From the NCBI GenBank assembly GCA_029563075.1, contig JAKQTN010000037.1:38566-102565 (forward strand): a stretch of 64,000 bases of DNA, in the 5' to 3' direction. The notes beneath the pieces were generated by a model. The model saw only the letters and a program-made list of their open reading frames with translations, did no database searches and was not told the DNA's origin. Shown here one piece after another: positions 40,205 to 52,802 of this stretch; the first letter of the stretch is position 1, and each line of letters begins with the position of its first letter. This DNA is from Pseudomonadota bacterium (GTDB lineage Bacteria; Pseudomonadota; Gammaproteobacteria; Burkholderiales; Methylophilaceae). Both the position numbers and the translations under genes were made by a program.

Positions 40205-41269
40205 TTAGCGATGATATTGAGCGCTTAGCATTCTTACAGCATTAATCATACATGCTGCGTTTTCAGGGGGTGTCCACTGTGTAATGCCGTGACCCAGGTT
40301 AAACACATGGCCATGGCCATGGCCATAGCTTGCCAAAATACTGGCAACTTCTTTCTCGATGGCTCCGGGCGTTGAAAGCAAAATCGCCGGATCCATATTG
40401 CCCTGCAATGCCACTTTATCACCCACCCGCTTGCGCGCCTGGCCTATATCCACTGCCCAATCCAGACCTAGCGCATCTGCGCCGATGTCAGCCTGCGCTT
40501 CCAGCCAGAGCGCGCCGCCTTTGGTAAAGACGATACTTGGCACTTTGCGACCTTCCGCTTCTTTGGTCAGGCCATTCACGATTTTTTGCATATAATTAAG
40601 CGAAAACTCAATATAGGCATTGTGCGAGAGCGCACCCCCCCAGGAATCAAAAATCATCACAGCCTGTGCTCCGGCGGCAATCTGCGCATTGAGGTACTGA
40701 ATAATGGTCTGTGCGTTCACTTCCAGAATATGATGCAATAACTCAGGACGCGCATACATGAGCTTCTTAGTATTAAGAAAGTCCGTACCGCCTTTGCCTT
40801 CCACCATATACGTCGCAAGCGTCCAGGGGCTGCCTGAAAAACCAATCAATGGTACACGTCCATTCAAGGCTTTACGGATGCTGCTCACTGCATCGAACAC
40901 ATATTGCAGCTTGGCCATATCTGGCACAGCCAGTGCTTTAATGCTGGATTCATCCGATGCTGTACGCTCAAATTTTGGGCCTTCACCTTCCTCAAAATAC
41001 AAGCCGAGACCCATCGCATCCGGCACGGTAAGAATGTCTGAAAATAAGATTGAAGCATCCAGAAGAGGGTAGCGATCCAGCGGCTGAATGGTCACCTCGG
41101 TCGCAAAATCTGGACTTTTGCACAACTGCAAAAAACTGCCTGCGGTTTTACGGCTTGCACGATACTCCGGTAAATAGCGCCCAGCCTGACGCATCATCCA
41201 TACTGGCGTGTAGTCCGTGGGCTGACGCATGAGCGTGCGCAGGAAAGTGTCGTTTTTCAGTTGAGTCAT
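40205..41269 (-). CDS. hemE: Uroporphyrinogen decarboxylase
   Basis: [41 protein letters not shown]. Confidence 0.96.
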   Translation of the reverse strand: MTQLKNDTFLRTLMRQPTDYTPVWMMRQAGRYLPEYRASRKTAGSFLQLCKSPDFATEVTIQPLDRYPLLDASILFSDILTVPDAMGLGLYFEEGEGPKFERTASDESSIKALAVPDMAKLQYVFDAVSSIRKALNGRVPLIGFSGSPWTLATYMVEGKGGTDFLNTKKLMYARPELLHHILEVNAQTIIQYLNAQIAAGAQAVMIFDSWGGALSHNAYIEFSLNYMQKIVNGLTKEAEGRKVPSIVFTKGGALWLEAQADIGADALGLDWAVDIGQARKRVGDKVALQGNMDPAILLSTPGAIEKEVASILASYGHGHGHVFNLGHGITQWTPPENAACMINAVRMLSAQYHR

Positions 41270-41286
41270 TTTATTTACCTAATAAA

Positions 41287-41332
41287 AAAGGATGCAAAAC
41301 AACTTATTTTGCATCCTTAGTTTTTTGTTTCA
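41287..41332. terminator. Terminator hairpin between gltD and hemE
   Basis: AAGGATGCAAAA-CAACTTA-TTTTGCATCCTTAGTTTTTT. Confidence 0.75.
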
Positions 41333-41340
41333 GATTAGCA

Positions 41341-42768
41341 TTAACGAGGCAGTGTGGATGCGCCCATTAAATATTCATCGACAGCACGCGCCGCCTGGCG
41401 GCCTTCACGAATCGCCCAAACAACTAATGACTGCCCACGCCGCACATCACCTGCGGCAAATACTTTATCTTTGCTGGTTTTATAGCAACCATCACCATCG
41501 GTCGTTGCTTTAGCATTACCACGCTGGTCTTTTTCGACACCAAACGCATCCAGCAGTTTTTGCACTGGCGAAACAAAGCCCATGGCCAGCAGTACCAAAT
41601 CTGCCTTTATCGTGAACTCAGAACCCGGGATCTCACTCATTTTGCCGTCTTTCCATTCCACGCGCGCACCTATTAATGCAGTCACTTTGCCGTTTTCACC
41701 GACAAGCTCTTTGGTCGTCACAGACCAGTCGCGATTGGCACCTTCCTCGTGACTGCTAGAAGTGCGCAATTTGAGCGGCCAGTTCGGCCAAACCAGTTCT
41801 TTATTTTCTTTTTCAGGCGGACGGGGCATCAGTTCAAATTGCGTAACGCTTAAAGCGCCATGACGGTTTGACGTGCCTACGCAGTCTGAGCCGGTATCTC
41901 CGCCGCCAATCACCACCACGTCTTTGTTGGTTGCTTTGACTTGATTGGGCACAGAATCACCAGCAACCACCTTGTTTTGCGCCGGTAAAAAGTCCATCGC
42001 AAACATCACGCCATCAAGCTCACGACCAGGCACCGGCAAATCACGTGGCTGTTCTGCACCACCCGCCAAAATTACCGCATCATACTGGCTGAGCAAATCA
42101 TCCGCACTCACATTTTGACCTACGTGCTGATTCACCTTAAATTCGACGCCCTCGGCCTGCATCTGCTTCATACGGCGGTCAATGTGAAATTTCTCCATTT
42201 TGAAATCTGGAATGCCATAACGCAGCAAACCGCCGATACGGTCGTTTTTCTCAAGCACAGTCACACTGTGGCCAACCCGCGCGAGCTGCTGCGCCGCAGC
42301 CAGTCCGGCAGGGCCAGAGCCCACAATCGCTACTTTTTTACCGGTTTTATTGGGATTGATTTGCGGGGTTACCCAGTCATTTTCCCAAGCTTTATCGATG
42401 ATGGCATGCTCTATCGACTTAATGCCGACTGCGTCGTTATTGATATTCAAAGTACAGGCTGCTTCGCAGGGTGCCGGACAGATGCGGCCCGTAAACTCGG
42501 GGAAGTTGTTGGTTGAGTGCAGCACGTCTATCGCGCCGTGCCAATCCTGGCGGTACACCAAGTCATTCCAATCCGGGATGATGTTGTTAATCGGGCAGCC
42601 CGTGGTGCAAAACGGAATGCCGCAATCCATACAACGCGCACCCTGCTGTTTGGCCTGGTCATCCGTCAGATGCAATACAAACTCTTTGTAGTTTTTAACG
42701 CGGTCAGCGACTGGCAAACTAGCCTCTGATAGCCGCTCAAATTCCATAAATCCTGTAACTTTACCCAT
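41341..42768 (-). CDS. gltD: Glutamate synthase small subunit
   Basis: [46 protein letters not shown]. Confidence 0.96.
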   Translation of the reverse strand: MGKVTGFMEFERLSEASLPVADRVKNYKEFVLHLTDDQAKQQGARCMDCGIPFCTTGCPINNIIPDWNDLVYRQDWHGAIDVLHSTNNFPEFTGRICPAPCEAACTLNINNDAVGIKSIEHAIIDKAWENDWVTPQINPNKTGKKVAIVGSGPAGLAAAQQLARVGHSVTVLEKNDRIGGLLRYGIPDFKMEKFHIDRRMKQMQAEGVEFKVNQHVGQNVSADDLLSQYDAVILAGGAEQPRDLPVPGRELDGVMFAMDFLPAQNKVVAGDSVPNQVKATNKDVVVIGGGDTGSDCVGTSNRHGALSVTQFELMPRPPEKENKELVWPNWPLKLRTSSSHEEGANRDWSVTTKELVGENGKVTALIGARVEWKDGKMSEIPGSEFTIKADLVLLAMGFVSPVQKLLDAFGVEKDQRGNAKATTDGDGCYKTSKDKVFAAGDVRRGQSLVVWAIREGRQAARAVDEYLMGASTLPR

Positions 42769-42786
42769 ATTAAAAGCCTTTACCCA

Positions 42787-45700
42787 TTATGCAGCCACCA
42801 ATACTTTATCTTCAGCAAGTTCAATCAATGCGCGTTTATATTCATTTGGCATTACCTTCACGAACTTGCCGCGCGCATTGTCCCAGTCGGCGAGAATGGC
42901 CTTGGCACGCGCACTGTTAGTGTATTTGATATGTTTGTTGATTAAGGAAAGCAAGGTCACTTCATCAGGCTGATCAAGGTGATGCACTGCATCTGCCGCT
43001 ATATGGTCTATATGCGGCACTGTTTCCAGGGACACCATATTCATATTGCAGCGTTTTGCAAATAAGCCATCCTCATCATAAACATATGCTACGCCACCGC
43101 TCATGCCTGCTGCGAAGTTCTGCCCAGTAATGCCCAACACCACCACCGTGCCGCCTGTCATGTATTCGCAACCATGATTACCAACACCTTCTGCTACGGC
43201 GCTGGCGCCCGAATTACGCACGCAGAAACGCTCGCCTGCCACACCGTTAAAATAGGCTTCGCCCGTAGTCGCGCCGTACATCACAGTATTACCGATGATG
43301 ATATTTTCGTGCGGAATGCCTCTAAACGCTGCCGGCGGTTTGATAATAATGCGGCCGCCGCATAGGCCCTTGCCTACATAATCATTGCCCTCGCCGGTCA
43401 AATCAAAGGTAATGCCTTTGGCTAAAAATGCGGCGAAACTTTGGCCTGAGGTGCCGGCAAAATTCACATGAATTGTGTCATCCGCCAAACCAGTGTTGCC
43501 ATAACGCACCGCTACCTGGTTAGAGAGCATGGTACCAACCGTGCGATTGGTATTGGTAATCGGCAAATCAATCATCACTTTTTCGCGTTTCTCTAACGCA
43601 GGTTTTGCCAACTCAATGAGCTTGTTATCCAGCGCGTTCACCAAGCCGTGATCCTGCACATCGTTATTTTTGCGGGAAACGCTTGCGGGCATATCCGGCT
43701 GATGGAAAATTTTGCTTAAATCCAAACCTTGGATTTTCCAGTGGTCGATACCGGCTTTCATATCCAGCAGATCACTGCGCCCAATCAAATCATCAAACCT
43801 TGCAATACCGATGTTGGCCATCAGTTCGCGCACCTCTTCTGCAATGAAGAAGAAGAAATTCACGACATGCTCTGGCTGGCCTGTGAATTTTTTACGCAAT
43901 ATCGGATCTTGCGTAGCTACGCCCACAGGACAAGTATTGAGATGACATTTACGCATCATGATGCAGCCTTCTACCACCAGCGGTGCCGTGGCGAAACCAA
44001 ACTCATCAGCCCCCAGTAACGCACCAATCAATACGTCGCGGCCTGTTTTCATTTGGCCATCAACCTGCACAACGACGCGGCCACGCAATTGATTCAGCAC
44101 TAAAGTCTGCTGCGTTTCTGCCAGACCCAACTCCCATGGCGTGCCGGCATGCTTAATGGACGAAATAGGCGATGCGCCTGTACCGCCATCATGACCTGCA
44201 ATGACAATATGGTCGGATTTCGCTTTAGCCACACCAGCGGCTACAGTGCCCACCCCTGTTTCCGAAACCAGTTTCACCGAAATGGACGCTTTTGGATTAG
44301 CGTTTTTCAGGTCGTGAATCAGCTGTGCCAAATCCTCAATCGAATAAATATCATGGTGCGGTGGCGGCGAAATTAAACCAACCCCTGGCACGCTGAAACG
44401 CAATTTGGCGATATACGGGCTTACCTTATGGCCGGGCAACTGGCCGCCTTCACCTGGTTTTGCACCCTGTGCCATTTTGATTTGAATTTGGTCAGCAGAG
44501 GCTAAATAATCTGCGGTCACTCCGAAGCGGCCTGAGGCCACCTGCTTGATGCGCGAACGCATCGAATCTCCCGCCTTAAGCGGAATATTGCTTTCTACCA
44601 AATCATGGCCAATGACGTTAGCCATGGTGGTATCTTGTGCAACCGGAATGAAACGTTTGGCGTCTTCACCCCCTTCACCGGTGTTAGACTTACCACCGAT
44701 GCGGTTCATAGCGATAGCCAAGGTCGCGTGCGCCTCGGTTGAGATAGAGCCTAAAGACATTGCGCCAGTTGCAAAGCGCTTCACGATGTCTTTGGCAGGC
44801 TCTACCTGATCCAATGCAATCGAGGCGCCTGCCGGTTTAATCTCAAACAAACCGCGCAAAGTTTTATAATGGCGTGTTTGATCGTTGATCAGTTTGGCAT
44901 ATTCTTTGTAAGTATCAAATTTATTGGTGCGCGTAGCGTTTTGCAGCTTGGCAATGGTTTCCGGCGTCCACATGTGCTCTTCGCCACGTACTCGGAAGGC
45001 ATACTCACCACCTGCATCCAGCTGAGTCATTAATACCGGGTTATTACCAAAAGCCAGATTATGCAAACGCAGCGTTTCTTCAGCCACTTCATCCAGGCCA
45101 ATGCCTTCGATCTGTGTAGCTGTGCCTGTAAAATATTGATCGATAAACTGGCTATTTAAACCAATTGCTTCAAAAATCTGGGCGCCGCAATACGATTGGT
45201 ATGTGGAAATACCCATTTTGGACATGACTTTGTACAAGCCTTTACCGATGGCTTTAACGAAGTTTTTGCCGGCAACATAATGATCACTTGCCAGATGACC
45301 AATCGTCTCGAATGCCAGCCATGGGCAAACCGCCTCTGCTCCATAACCGGCCAATAATGCAAAATGATGGACCTCTCGTGCCGAACCTGTGTCTACCACC
45401 AAGCCAGTGCTGGTGCGTAGCCCAGTTTTAACTAAAAACTCATGGGTAGCAGAACATGCCAGCAATGCTGGAATAGCGATGCGGTTTTTCGAAATGGCCC
45501 TGTCTGACAGAATCAACACATTAAAGCCATCCTGCACTGCTTTTTCTGCAGCTTTGTTTAAATTGGTAATGGCATTCGCCATGCCTGCTTTGCCTTGCTG
45601 CGCATCGTAGGTAATATCCAGCACCAGTGATTTGAACTGGCCTTTAGTTGAAGTGCCAATATTTTTCAGCTGCTCTAATTCCGATAAGGTTAAAACAGGC

Positions 45701-47427
45701 TGACTGGCCTCCAGGCGCAATGGCGGATTAGTTTCATCCACACCTAACAAGTTAGGCTTGGGCCCAATAAACGTCACCAGCGACATGACCAGTTCCTCAC
45801 GAATCGGGTCGATTGGCGGGTTGGTCACTTGCGCAAATAGCTGTTTGAAATAGTTGTAAAGCAATTTTGCCTTATTGGACAACACCGGCAAAGCCGCATC
45901 ATTGCCCATTGAGCCAGCACCTTCTTCACCATTGGCGATCATCGGCTGCAATACAAATTTAATATCTTCCTGGCTATACCCGAAGGCCTGCTGCGTATCC
46001 AGCAAACTTTCCGCCATTTCCAGCTGAGCACCTTCTTTTGGCAGATCGCCCAGGAAATAGCGTGATTGTTCAATCCATGCTTTATAAGGCTTGGCAGAAG
46101 CCAACTCACTTTTTACTTCCGCATCATCAATAATGCGGCCTTGCTGCGTGTCTATCAGCAGCATTTTTCCGGGCTGTAAGCGCCATTTTTTAACGATTTT
46201 TTCCTGCGGGAATGTCAGCACACCCATTTCAGACGCCATCATCACCACATCGTCGTCCGTCACTAAATAACGGGCAGGGCGCAGGCCATTACGATCCAGC
46301 GTTGCACCAATCATATCGCCGTCAGTAAACGCCACAGCAGCGGGCCCATCCCACGGCTCCATCAAAGCGGCGTGATATTCGTAAAACGCACGACGCTCAT
46401 CATCCATCAGTGCATTGTTATTCCAGGCTTCCGGAATCAGCATCATCATGGCATGCGGCAAACTGTAACCGCCCGCCACCAGCAACTCCAGGCAATTATC
46501 AAAACAGGCAGAGTCCGATTGACCCTCGGCAATTAACGGCCAAAGCTTATCTAAATCTTCGCCAATGACCGCTGATTTCATGGTCTCATGACGCGCCGCC
46601 ATCCAGTTCACATTGCCTTGAACGGTATTAATTTCACCGTTGTGCGCAATCATGCGGAACGGATGTGCTAAATCCCAAGCGGGGAAGGTGTTGGTAGAAA
46701 AACGCTGATGCACCAATGCAAGCGCAGAAACCACGCTTTCATCTGCCAAGTCACGATAGTAAACGCCCACTTCATTGGCCAACAGCATACCTTTGTAAAC
46801 GATCGTTCTGCTTGAAAGTGAAGGCACATAAAATGCAGCGTTATCTTTCAGATTTAATGCACAAACCGCATGTTCCACGCGTTTGCGAATTACAAAACAT
46901 TTGCGCTCGAAAGTGGTTTGGTCTGCCTCGTTACTCCCAATAAACACCTGGCGCATGCAAGGCTCTACATCGCGCGCGGCTTGAGCGATATTGCTGTTAT
47001 CCACCGGCACATCGCGCCAGCCAAGCAGAGTTTGTTTTTCTTCTGAAATGATTTTTGCAATCAGCGCCTCACAGGCGGCACGGTTTTTGGCGTCCTGCGG
47101 CAAGAACAAGTTACCAACCGCGTATTTACCTGCCTCTGGCAAGTTGATATTGAGCTTGGCTGCTTCGCGGCGCATAAATGCGTCTGGCATTTGCATAAGC
47201 AGACCTGCGCCATCACCCAATTTCGGGTCATAACCGGTGGCGCCGCGATGCGTAAGGTTGGTTAAAAGCGTTAAACCCTGCTGAACAATTTCGTGACTTT
47301 TTTTACCTTTGATGTGCGCTACAAAACCTACGCCACAGGCATCTTTTTCGTTACGTTTGTTATATAAACCCTGATTTTCCGGGGTCTTTCCCTTAAATTT
47401 TTTAACTTGCACGACTGACATATTCAT
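42787..47427 (-). CDS. gltB: Glutamate synthase large subunit
   Basis: 1546 aa; [43 protein letters not shown]. Confidence 0.97.
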   Translation of the reverse strand: MNMSVVQVKKFKGKTPENQGLYNKRNEKDACGVGFVAHIKGKKSHEIVQQGLTLLTNLTHRGATGYDPKLGDGAGLLMQMPDAFMRREAAKLNINLPEAGKYAVGNLFLPQDAKNRAACEALIAKIISEEKQTLLGWRDVPVDNSNIAQAARDVEPCMRQVFIGSNEADQTTFERKCFVIRKRVEHAVCALNLKDNAAFYVPSLSSRTIVYKGMLLANEVGVYYRDLADESVVSALALVHQRFSTNTFPAWDLAHPFRMIAHNGEINTVQGNVNWMAARHETMKSAVIGEDLDKLWPLIAEGQSDSACFDNCLELLVAGGYSLPHAMMMLIPEAWNNNALMDDERRAFYEYHAALMEPWDGPAAVAFTDGDMIGATLDRNGLRPARYLVTDDDVVMMASEMGVLTFPQEKIVKKWRLQPGKMLLIDTQQGRIIDDAEVKSELASAKPYKAWIEQSRYFLGDLPKEGAQLEMAESLLDTQQAFGYSQEDIKFVLQPMIANGEEGAGSMGNDAALPVLSNKAKLLYNYFKQLFAQVTNPPIDPIREELVMSLVTFIGPKPNLLGVDETNPPLRLEASQPVLTLSELEQLKNIGTSTKGQFKSLVLDITYDAQQGKAGMANAITNLNKAAEKAVQDGFNVLILSDRAISKNRIAIPALLACSATHEFLVKTGLRTSTGLVVDTGSAREVHHFALLAGYGAEAVCPWLAFETIGHLASDHYVAGKNFVKAIGKGLYKVMSKMGISTYQSYCGAQIFEAIGLNSQFIDQYFTGTATQIEGIGLDEVAEETLRLHNLAFGNNPVLMTQLDAGGEYAFRVRGEEHMWTPETIAKLQNATRTNKFDTYKEYAKLINDQTRHYKTLRGLFEIKPAGASIALDQVEPAKDIVKRFATGAMSLGSISTEAHATLAIAMNRIGGKSNTGEGGEDAKRFIPVAQDTTMANVIGHDLVESNIPLKAGDSMRSRIKQVASGRFGVTADYLASADQIQIKMAQGAKPGEGGQLPGHKVSPYIAKLRFSVPGVGLISPPPHHDIYSIEDLAQLIHDLKNANPKASISVKLVSETGVGTVAAGVAKAKSDHIVIAGHDGGTGASPISSIKHAGTPWELGLAETQQTLVLNQLRGRVVVQVDGQMKTGRDVLIGALLGADEFGFATAPLVVEGCIMMRKCHLNTCPVGVATQDPILRKKFTGQPEHVVNFFFFIAEEVRELMANIGIARFDDLIGRSDLLDMKAGIDHWKIQGLDLSKIFHQPDMPASVSRKNNDVQDHGLVNALDNKLIELAKPALEKREKVMIDLPITNTNRTVGTMLSNQVAVRYGNTGLADDTIHVNFAGTSGQSFAAFLAKGITFDLTGEGNDYVGKGLCGGRIIIKPPAAFRGIPHENIIIGNTVMYGATTGEAYFNGVAGERFCVRNSGASAVAEGVGNHGCEYMTGGTVVVLGITGQNFAAGMSGGVAYVYDEDGLFAKRCNMNMVSLETVPHIDHIAADAVHHLDQPDEVTLLSLINKHIKYTNSARAKAILADWDNARGKFVKVMPNEYKRALIELAEDKVLVAA

Positions 47428-47540
47428 TGCCTGGTGATCTTATGTTATTTTAAAGTAAATTAATTTCAAAACATTTAGCGGAACCTTCAATAATACCGTT
47501 AAAACGTCTTGCTATCAATCACATAGGGCAAAATAATGCC

Positions 47541-48840
47541 TCAAATCGCAGAGAATGCTTTTTTCGCAGCTTCAATCGTAAACGCAATATCTTCATCTGT
47601 ATGTGCGGCTGAAACAAACCCCGCCTCGAACGCAGACGGGCCAAGATAAACACCGCTATCCAACATGCTGTGGAAAAACTTGTTAAAAGCCTCCTTATCC
47701 GATTGCATCATCTCGGCAAAAGAAGCAGGGCAGGTCTGCATAAAATACAGCCCGAACATGCCGCCAACACTTTGTGCACTAAAGGTCACACCCGCGTCTT
47801 TAGCGGCTTGCACCAGGCCGTCCATCAGTTTTTTGGTTTGTGCAGTAAGTTTCTCGTGAAAGCCTTTTTCCTGTATCAATTTAAGCGTGGTTAAACCCGC
47901 TGTCACCGCCACCGGGTTACCCGACAGCGTGCCCGCCTGATAGACCGGGCCTAGAGGGGCGAGACAGCTCATGATGTCCTTGCGCCCGCCAAAAGCGCCC
48001 ACTGGCAAACCGCCACCAATGACTTTGCCCAATGTCGTCATATCAGGCTTAATGTTATATAGCGCCTGTGCGCCACCCAATGCCACGCGGAAGCCGGTCA
48101 TCACTTCATCAAAAATCAGCACTGTGCCATGCTGGGTACAAAGCTCGCGCAACGTCGTTAAGAATTCCTTATGCGGAACAATCAGGTTCATATTGCCCAC
48201 CACCGGCTCGATAATCACGCAGGCAATCTGGTCGCCAATCTGGCTGAATAAATCTTTGAGCGACTGCGTATTGTTGTATTCCAGCGTGAGCGTATCCGCT
48301 ACCACTTCAGCTGGCACGCCCGCCGAGCTTGGCACCCCTTTTGAACTGGCATCACTGAATGTCAGCAAGCCAGATCCCGCTTTCACCAGCAGCGCATCGG
48401 AGTGGCCATGGTAGCAGCCTTCAAATTTCACAATTTTATCGCGGCCAGTAAATCCGCGCGCAACGCGGATGGCACTCATAGTGGCTTCTGTGCCGCTGCT
48501 GACCAAGCGCACTTGCTCCATGCTTGGCACAAGCTTGTTGATTACTACTGCCATCTCCAGCTCTAGCCCAGTCGGCGCGCCAAACGATAAGCTATTGGCG
48601 GCGACTTCCTGCACAGCTGCAATCACTTCCGGGTGCGCGTGGCCGACAATCATCGGCCCCCAAGAATTGATATAATCGATATATTCTTTGCCATCGGCAT
48701 CCCACAATTTTGATCCCAAGCCTTTTTTGAAGAATATTGGCGTGCCGCCTACGCTACGAAACGCGCGCACCGGCGAATTGACGCCGCCCGGAATGAGTTG
48801 CTGGGATTTTTCAAACAGGATTTGGTTTTGTGAAGTCATG
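47541..48840 (-). CDS. hemL: Glutamate-1-semialdehyde 2,1-aminomutase
   Basis: [33 protein letters not shown]; start [19 protein letters not shown] at 48840. Confidence 0.95.
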
Positions 48841-48852
48841 ATGTTGGCTGAA

Positions 48853-49506
48853 TTAAATAGATGTTGTTTTGAATAAATGTGTAAATTGCTGACTGGTTTC
48901 CATAATATCGTTTGCGTTAAACAGCGCACCCACCACCGCAACAGCATCGGCACCTGCTTGTAATGCACTTGAAGCGTTTTCCAGCGTGATACCGCCAATC
49001 GCCACCAGCGGAATCGATATTTTCTGCCTCATCTGTGCAAACAAATCCAGCGACGCATTCACGGCATCCGGCTTGGTAGATGAGCTGAAACACGCCCCAA
49101 ACGCCACGTAGCTGGCACCAGCTTGCTCGGCTTTAATGGCTAATTCAGGTTGATCGTAGCAAGACGCGCCAATGATTTTATCAGCGCCGAGCAGACGCCT
49201 GGCTGCGCTTACATCGCAATCGGTCATGCCCAAATGCAAACCGTCTGCATCAATCTGCGCGCATAAATCCAGGTGGTCGTTAATCACCATGGGCACATGA
49301 TAACTGCGGCATAACGCCAACAACGCACTGGCCTGCCTGAGACGTAGCGTGCCATTGGCCGCCTTGTTACGGTATTGCACCAGCGAAACACCGCCTTGCA
49401 GGGCTGCCTCTACTTTTCTGCACAGCAGGCCAGTGACCAGCTCGTCCGGCGTAATAGCGTATAAGCCGCTAATGCTGAATGGATGGGACTTTGTCAACTT
49501 GTTCAT
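48853..49506 (-). CDS. thiE: Thiamine-phosphate synthase
   Basis: [38 protein letters not shown]; start near 49506. Confidence 0.93.
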   Translation of the reverse strand: MNKLTKSHPFSISGLYAITPDELVTGLLCRKVEAALQGGVSLVQYRNKAANGTLRLRQASALLALCRSYHVPMVINDHLDLCAQIDADGLHLGMTDCDVSAARRLLGADKIIGASCYDQPELAIKAEQAGASYVAFGACFSSSTKPDAVNASLDLFAQMRQKISIPLVAIGGITLENASSALQAGADAVAVVGALFNANDIMETSQQFTHLFKTTSI

Positions 49507-50341
49507 CAACGTCGCTATCGTCACGCGCCCAAAAAAAGCGGTCGGGTATAAACTGTCCCATGCCCGGCCTAAAGGCATTTTTAAGCGTTTGCCAGGTATA
49601 TTCCTGCGCTTCCTGAATCGCTTCTTCCATACTTAAACCATGCGCCAAGCACGCTGCTATCGCGCTGGTAAGCGTACAGCCAGAGCCATGGTAGCTGCCA
49701 GCCAGCCGTTCCCAATGGTAAGATTTAATGAGGCCACTGGCACCCGAAGGGTATACACCATAGAGTGAATTCACCACATCGGTTGAGCGCTCGTGCGTAC
49801 CGGTTATTAACACGTATTCTGCGCCCATTCCCAGCAAACGCATGGCCGCTTCATCTAGCGAGGTATGCTGAATCTCTTCGCTCTCATCATAAAACGCCAG
49901 ACGGCGCGCTTCCAGACTATTGGGCGTAATCAGCGTGGCTTGCGGAAACAGTAGCTCGCACATTGCGGCTTGCATTTCTTCATTCGCCAGTTCGTCCCCG
50001 CGGCCCGAAGTTAAAATAGGATCTATCAGCAAGGGCACATCCGGGTAATCGGCCATGATTTCGGCAATGACGGCCATGTTTTCTATGCTGCCCAGCAACC
50101 CGAGTTTAAATGCTGAAACCTGCACATCCTCTAAAATCGTGCGCGCCTGCTCATTCACCCAATCGGCATCAAGCGCCATCACACTCTCTACCCCCACCGT
50201 ATCTTGCACGGTAATGCCTGTCACCACAGAAAGCGGGTGGCAGCCAATGCTGGCCAATGCCAGGATGTCGGCCTGCAAACCTGCGCCGCCGCTAGGGTCT
50301 GTGGCAGCAAAGGTGAGTACGGTTGGCGGTGTTGGTGTCAT
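49469..50341 (-). CDS. thiD: Hydroxymethylpyrimidine/phosphomethylpyrimidine kinase
   Basis: FAATDPSGGAGLQADI, GSGCTLTSAIAACLA. Confidence 0.94.
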   Translation of the reverse strand: MTPTPPTVLTFAATDPSGGAGLQADILALASIGCHPLSVVTGITVQDTVGVESVMALDADWVNEQARTILEDVQVSAFKLGLLGSIENMAVIAEIMADYPDVPLLIDPILTSGRGDELANEEMQAAMCELLFPQATLITPNSLEARRLAFYDESEEIQHTSLDEAAMRLLGMGAEYVLITGTHERSTDVVNSLYGVYPSGASGLIKSYHWERLAGSYHGSGCTLTSAIAACLAHGLSMEEAIQEAQEYTWQTLKNAFRPGMGQFIPDRFFWARDDSDVDEQVDKVPSIQH

Positions 50342-50366
50342 GCTATTCTTTCTACAATTGCTTTCT

Positions 50367-50440
50367 TGGAGCGGCTGACGGGAATCGAACCCGCGTATCG
50401 AGCTTGGGAAGCTGGCGTTCTACCATTGAACTACAGCCGC
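50367..50440 (-). tRNA. tRNA-Gly (anticodon CCC), CCA encoded
   Basis: Reverse complement GCGGCTGTAGTTCAATGGTAGAACGCCAGCTTCCCAAGCTCGATACGCGGGTTCGATTCCCGTCAGCCGCTCCA folds as a tRNA. Confidence 0.95.
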
Positions 50441-50515
50441 AACCTGTCTGCTTTTGGCTAAAACTCCATTTTACTGTCTTTTTGAGCTTGGTGCAGGTGG
50501 CATAGCAAAACAATC

Positions 50516-52741
50516 TTAAAATTCCAGAGGATCAATATCTAAACTCCAGCGGATTTTTGCGGCTAAAGGTAGTTCACGCAATTGCGGCATCCATGACTTT
50601 AACAGCCGCTGCAAAGCCGCGCGGCTGTTAGCTTGCAGCAACAATTGCCCGCGCTCCATACCTTTTAAACGCTCCATCTGCGGGCGAACCGGGTCGTAAA
50701 CCATCACTTCAGGCTTTAACTGGTTTGCTAGTAGCGCGCGCGCCAGATTTCCCGCTTTGCTTAAAAATTGCTGTACTTGGCTAAAATCATTCGCCTCGGC
50801 CCGCAGCAATGCAAAATAGCTCGCAGGCGGGAACTGCATCGCCGAGCGCTCTTGCAATAGCTCATTAACAAAACTCACGTAATCTTGGCTGCGCAGCGCA
50901 TGAAATAAGACATGTTGCGGAAAAGCGGTTTGTATCAACACTTCGCCCGCCTTTTCGGCACGCCCCGCACGGCCAGAAACCTGCATCAATTGTGCAAATA
51001 AGCGTTCGCTGGCACGAAAATCCGGACTATATAAGGCGCTATCGGTATCAATCACGCCGACCAAAGTAAGATGCGGAAAATCATGGCCTTTGGCCAGCAT
51101 TTGCGTACCCACCAGTATATCGATTTCCTGATTGTGTACTTTGGTTAATATATCAGTAAGCGCATCCTTGCTTCGCATGCTGTCGCGGTCTACGCGTGCT
51201 ATTCGCGCTGTTGGAAACAGGTTTTGCAAGGTTTGCTCTAGACGCTGGGTGGCTTGCCCGGTAGGGTGCAAATCTGTATTGCCACAACTTGGGCATTGCT
51301 GGGGGATTTTTTGCTCATGCCCGCAATGATGGCACTTAAGCCGCTTTTGGCTTAAATGTACGACCATCCGCGCCGAGCAACGCATGCAAGGTGCCACCCA
51401 CTGGCACGCATTGCAATGCAGCACTGGCGCATAACCGCGACGATTGATGAACAACAAACTTTGTTCTTTGCGCGCCAAACGCTCGAGCAAAGCCTTAGTT
51501 AATATCGGCGACAAACCATTTTCCGTCGGCGATTTTGCGGTATCAATGCAAAAAATATTGGGCAACACGGCATTTTCAACTGCACGCTGGCTAAGGCTTA
51601 GCAAACCATATTGCTGCTTTTGGGCATTATGGTCACTTGTAGCGTTAAACCAAGTTTCCAGTGACGGCGTCGCACTGCCCAACACAATGGGAATATTCAA
51701 TTGCTTGGCACGCACCATCGCCACATCGCGTGCGTGGTAACGCATGCCGTCCTGCTGCTTGTAAGAGCTATCATGCTCTTCATCCATCACGATTAACTTC
51801 AGATGCAGCATCGGCGTAAACACACTCAGGCGTGTGCCAATCACAATCTTAGCAGCACCCGTGCTGGCAGCTAGCCAGTTTTGTAAGCGCTCACTCTCGC
51901 TTAAATTGCTATGCAGCGTGACTAAAGGATATTGCGACAATCTGCTTCTAAAACGTGCTTCCAGCTGCGGTGTTAAGTTGATTTCCGGCACCAGCACCAG
52001 CACTTGTGCATTGTTGTCACCGAGAATTTTTTGCAGGATTTGAATATAAACTTCGGTTTTACCGCTACCGGTGATGCCATGTAGTAGCCATGGTTTAAAC
52101 TGATGAGTAAGCGCTAACACACTTTTTATCGCTTTATCTTGCTCATCATTGAGTTGCGGCTCGACAGATGATGTTGGCAATGATGCCTTTACCGCCACCG
52201 CTTCCTGCGCACTCACCAAGCCTAAATTTTTGAGTTCGGTGACTGCTTTTCGCCAGCCCGGTGAAATCAGGGCCAGCTCGGCTTCGGTCAGGCTGGGCTT
52301 GATCTGCAGGGAAGCAATAATGCGATGCATCAAGACCTTGCGTACTGGAATTTGGCTTGCATCAACATTCGGCAACAAACTATATGAAAATTGCTTGCGC
52401 GAAACTGCGGGCTTAATCTGCCGCAATCGCAGTGGCAGTGTTGAAATCAGCGCCTGGCCAAGCGGAAAGTGGTAATAATCTGCACAAAATTTAAGCAATT
52501 TATACATGTGGCTATCAAACACCACATCATCAAACACGTGGCTGACGTGCTTTAACTTTTCAATCGGGTAATCCGAGGTTTCCGATAAGCCAACCACCAC
52601 CCCCACCAAGTGGCGCCCAGCGAATGGCACCACCACGCGATTCCCCACACGCGCGGCAAAGCCGCCGCTCAAATAATCAAAAGTTCGATTGAGCGGCACA
52701 TCCAGGACAATATTAAAAATAGTTTGTGGCATAAAAATCAT
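50516..52741 (-). CDS. priA: Primosomal protein N' (replication restart helicase)
   Basis: LLHGITGSGKTEVYIQIL, MDEEHDSSYKQQDGMRYHARD, zinc-binding cysteines. Confidence 0.96.
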   Translation of the reverse strand: MIFMPQTIFNIVLDVPLNRTFDYLSGGFAARVGNRVVVPFAGRHLVGVVVGLSETSDYPIEKLKHVSHVFDDVVFDSHMYKLLKFCADYYHFPLGQALISTLPLRLRQIKPAVSRKQFSYSLLPNVDASQIPVRKVLMHRIIASLQIKPSLTEAELALISPGWRKAVTELKNLGLVSAQEAVAVKASLPTSSVEPQLNDEQDKAIKSVLALTHQFKPWLLHGITGSGKTEVYIQILQKILGDNNAQVLVLVPEINLTPQLEARFRSRLSQYPLVTLHSNLSESERLQNWLAASTGAAKIVIGTRLSVFTPMLHLKLIVMDEEHDSSYKQQDGMRYHARDVAMVRAKQLNIPIVLGSATPSLETWFNATSDHNAQKQQYGLLSLSQRAVENAVLPNIFCIDTAKSPTENGLSPILTKALLERLARKEQSLLFINRRGYAPVLHCNACQWVAPCMRCSARMVVHLSQKRLKCHHCGHEQKIPQQCPSCGNTDLHPTGQATQRLEQTLQNLFPTARIARVDRDSMRSKDALTDILTKVHNQEIDILVGTQMLAKGHDFPHLTLVGVIDTDSALYSPDFRASERLFAQLMQVSGRAGRAEKAGEVLIQTAFPQHVLFHALRSQDYVSFVNELLQERSAMQFPPASYFALLRAEANDFSQVQQFLSKAGNLARALLANQLKPEVMVYDPVRPQMERLKGMERGQLLLQANSRAALQRLLKSWMPQLRELPLAAKIRWSLDIDPLEF

Positions 52742-52802
52742 AAAAAAGTTATAGGTGAGTCTAGGGCTTGCTTGAGTTAAAATACCGTTTTTGCAAAATT
52801 TA

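Noticed and set aside
50323-50505. ORF with GAADGNRTRVSSLGSW
   Set aside because: Translation through the tRNA-Gly gene, a well-known annotation artefact.
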